Shown here: piece after piece, positions 62,961 to 64,000 of the stretch
Layout: every line of letters begins with the position of its first letter
Position numbering within the stretch: the first letter of the stretch is position 1
Origin: Lysobacter enzymogenes
GTDB taxonomy: Bacteria; Pseudomonadota; Gammaproteobacteria; Xanthomonadales; Xanthomonadaceae
Direction: 5' to 3'
Assembly: GCF_900106525.1 (NCBI RefSeq)
Contig: NZ_FNOG01000002.1
Coordinates: 535,563-599,562, forward strand
DNA: 64,000 nt
The notes under the pieces: model-generated
Told to the model about the DNA's origin: nothing
The model's database searches: none
The model's input: only the letters and a program-made list of their open reading frames with translations
Made by a program: the position numbers and the translations under genes

Positions 62961-64000
62961 ATGAGCTCGCCATCGAAGCGGAAAGCCGGGCTGATCTTCG
63001 TTTTCTTCACCGTCCTGATCGATGTGCTGTCGTTCGGCGTGATCATCCCGGTGCTGCCGCACCTGCTCGAACAGTTCGCCGGCGGCAGCGTGTCGGACGC
63101 GGCGTGGTGGGTGGGCATCTTCGGCGTGGTGTTCGCCTCGATCCAGTTCGCCTGTTCGCCGCTGCTGGGCGCGTTGTCGGACCGCTACGGGCGACGCCCG
63201 GTGATCCTGCTGTCGTGCTTCGGCCTGGGCGTGGACTTCATCGTGATGGCGCTGGCCGACGGGCTGGCCTGGCTGATGGCCGGACGGATCGTGTCGGCGG
63301 TGTTCGCCGCCAGCGCGCCGGTCGCCAACGCCTACGTCGCCGACGTCACCCGCGAACAAGACCGCGCGCAGGCTTACGGCCTGCTCGGCGCGGCGTTCGG
63401 CGTCGGCTTCATCCTCGGCCCCTTGATCGGCGGCGTGCTCGGCGACTACGACCTGCGCTATCCGTTCTGGCTGGCCGCGGCGCTGGCCCTGGCCAACTTC
63501 CTCTACGGCTGGCTGGTGCTGCCCGAATCGTTGCCGCCCGAGCGCCGCGCGCCGCGCGTGGACTGGGCCCAGGCCAATCCGTTCGCCTCGCTGCGCTTCC
63601 TGCGCGAACAACCGCAGGTGCTGGCCCTGGCCGCGGTGGTGTTCCTGCACTCGCTGGCGCAGTTCTCGCATCAGATCGTGTTCGTGCTCTATGCCGACTA
63701 TCAGTTCGGCTGGGGCCAGAAGCAGGCCGGCTATGTGCTGGCCGCGGTCGGCGCGATGGCGGCGGTGGTCAGCGTGGCGCTGGTGGCGCCGATGGCGCGG
63801 CGCTTCGGCGAGCGCGCCACCCTGCTGTTCGGCCTGGTCTGCGGCACGCTGGGCCTGTGGATGCTGGCCGCGGGCGACACCCGCTGGTTCTTCTGGGGCA
63901 TGCCGATCGCGGCCTTGTGGTATCTGGCCCTGCCCGCGGCGCAGGCGATGGTGAGCCAGCGCATCGACGCGCAGGCGCAAGGCCGCGCCCAGGGCGCGCT
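62961..64000 (+). CDS. TetA-type MFS multidrug exporter (3' truncated)
   Basis: The frame is open to the window edge, giving 346 residues without a stop. Begins MSSPSKRKAGLIFVFFTVLI, with the first helix ending LSFGVIIPVLPHLL (motif D1-like), motif A GALSDRYGRRPVIL near residue 75, and motif C GFILGPLIGGVLGD near 150, as in drug:H+ antiporters of the TCR/Tet family. It is divergent from the PKS-NRPS operon, so it may export or confer self-resistance to the product. Start choice: ATG 62961; an in-frame ATG at 62949 is also possible. Confidence 0.9.
   Translation, partial: MSSPSKRKAGLIFVFFTVLIDVLSFGVIIPVLPHLLEQFAGGSVSDAAWWVGIFGVVFASIQFACSPLLGALSDRYGRRPVILLSCFGLGVDFIVMALADGLAWLMAGRIVSAVFAASAPVANAYVADVTREQDRAQAYGLLGAAFGVGFILGPLIGGVLGDYDLRYPFWLAAALALANFLYGWLVLPESLPPERRAPRVDWAQANPFASLRFLREQPQVLALAAVVFLHSLAQFSHQIVFVLYADYQFGWGQKQAGYVLAAVGAMAAVVSVALVAPMARRFGERATLLFGLVCGTLGLWMLAAGDTRWFFWGMPIAALWYLALPAAQAMVSQRIDAQAQGRAQGA

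Overview
The window is GC-rich DNA (my impression is close to 70 %, not counted) from a gammaproteobacterium, most probably a Lysobacter-like member of the Xanthomonadaceae. Pointers are a secreted multi-domain GH18 chitinase, paired TonB-dependent receptors starting MTxKTxKLRDAITFAL, a SAM-I riboswitch ahead of a metX-like/metB/hom operon, several families of palindromic interspersed repeats, and a large PKS-NRPS cluster. No rRNA, tRNA, CRISPR array, integrase or transposase was seen.

Layout. 1-3000: a duplicated palindromic repeat, a LacI-type operator palindrome and a secreted chitinase. 3285-8910: a hypothetical gene, a DUF3089 lipoprotein, then a minus-strand sulfur amino acid operon (metX-like acyltransferase, cystathionine gamma-synthase, homoserine dehydrogenase) behind a SAM-I riboswitch. 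9047-20990: mostly housekeeping and envelope genes (beta-propeller lipoprotein, M23 peptidase, RF3, TrhA-type membrane protein, AsmA, CBS protein, GtrB-type glycosyltransferase, MtgA, Hsp33). 21152-28841: a secreted protein and two tandem TonB-dependent receptors with matching upstream regions and strong terminators. 29146-32401: a TPR/aspartyl hydroxylase-like protein divergent from a LytS/LytR-type two-component pair. 33212-35427: an ECF sigma / membrane protein / DUF4097 operon. 35804-41174: GTP-dependent PEPCK and a TetR regulator divergent from a FadE-type acyl-CoA dehydrogenase. 41436-42467: two small genes.

42492-64000 holds the most notable locus, a hybrid biosynthetic cluster. On the minus strand a PKS (KS-AT-DH-KR-ACP, 1819 aa), a four-module NRPS (C-A-PCP x4 then TE, 4659 aa) and a type II thioesterase are linked by 4-base ATGA overlaps. 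A TetA-type MFS exporter diverges from them and runs off the right edge. Pocket residues read from the sequence give Ser for module 1, a Ser-like pocket for module 3, a hydrophobic Leu-like pocket for module 4 and an unrecognised pocket (DSALIAEVWK) for module 2. Condensation domains 2-4 look like dual epimerization/condensation domains, so residues 1-3 are probably D. The expected product is a short acylated lipotetrapeptide, cyclic or linear. I do not recognise it as a known Lysobacter metabolite, but that needs a database comparison.

Genes were called from reading frames, recognisable motifs, ribosome binding sites and operon spacing. Family names come from memory of motifs, not from searches.
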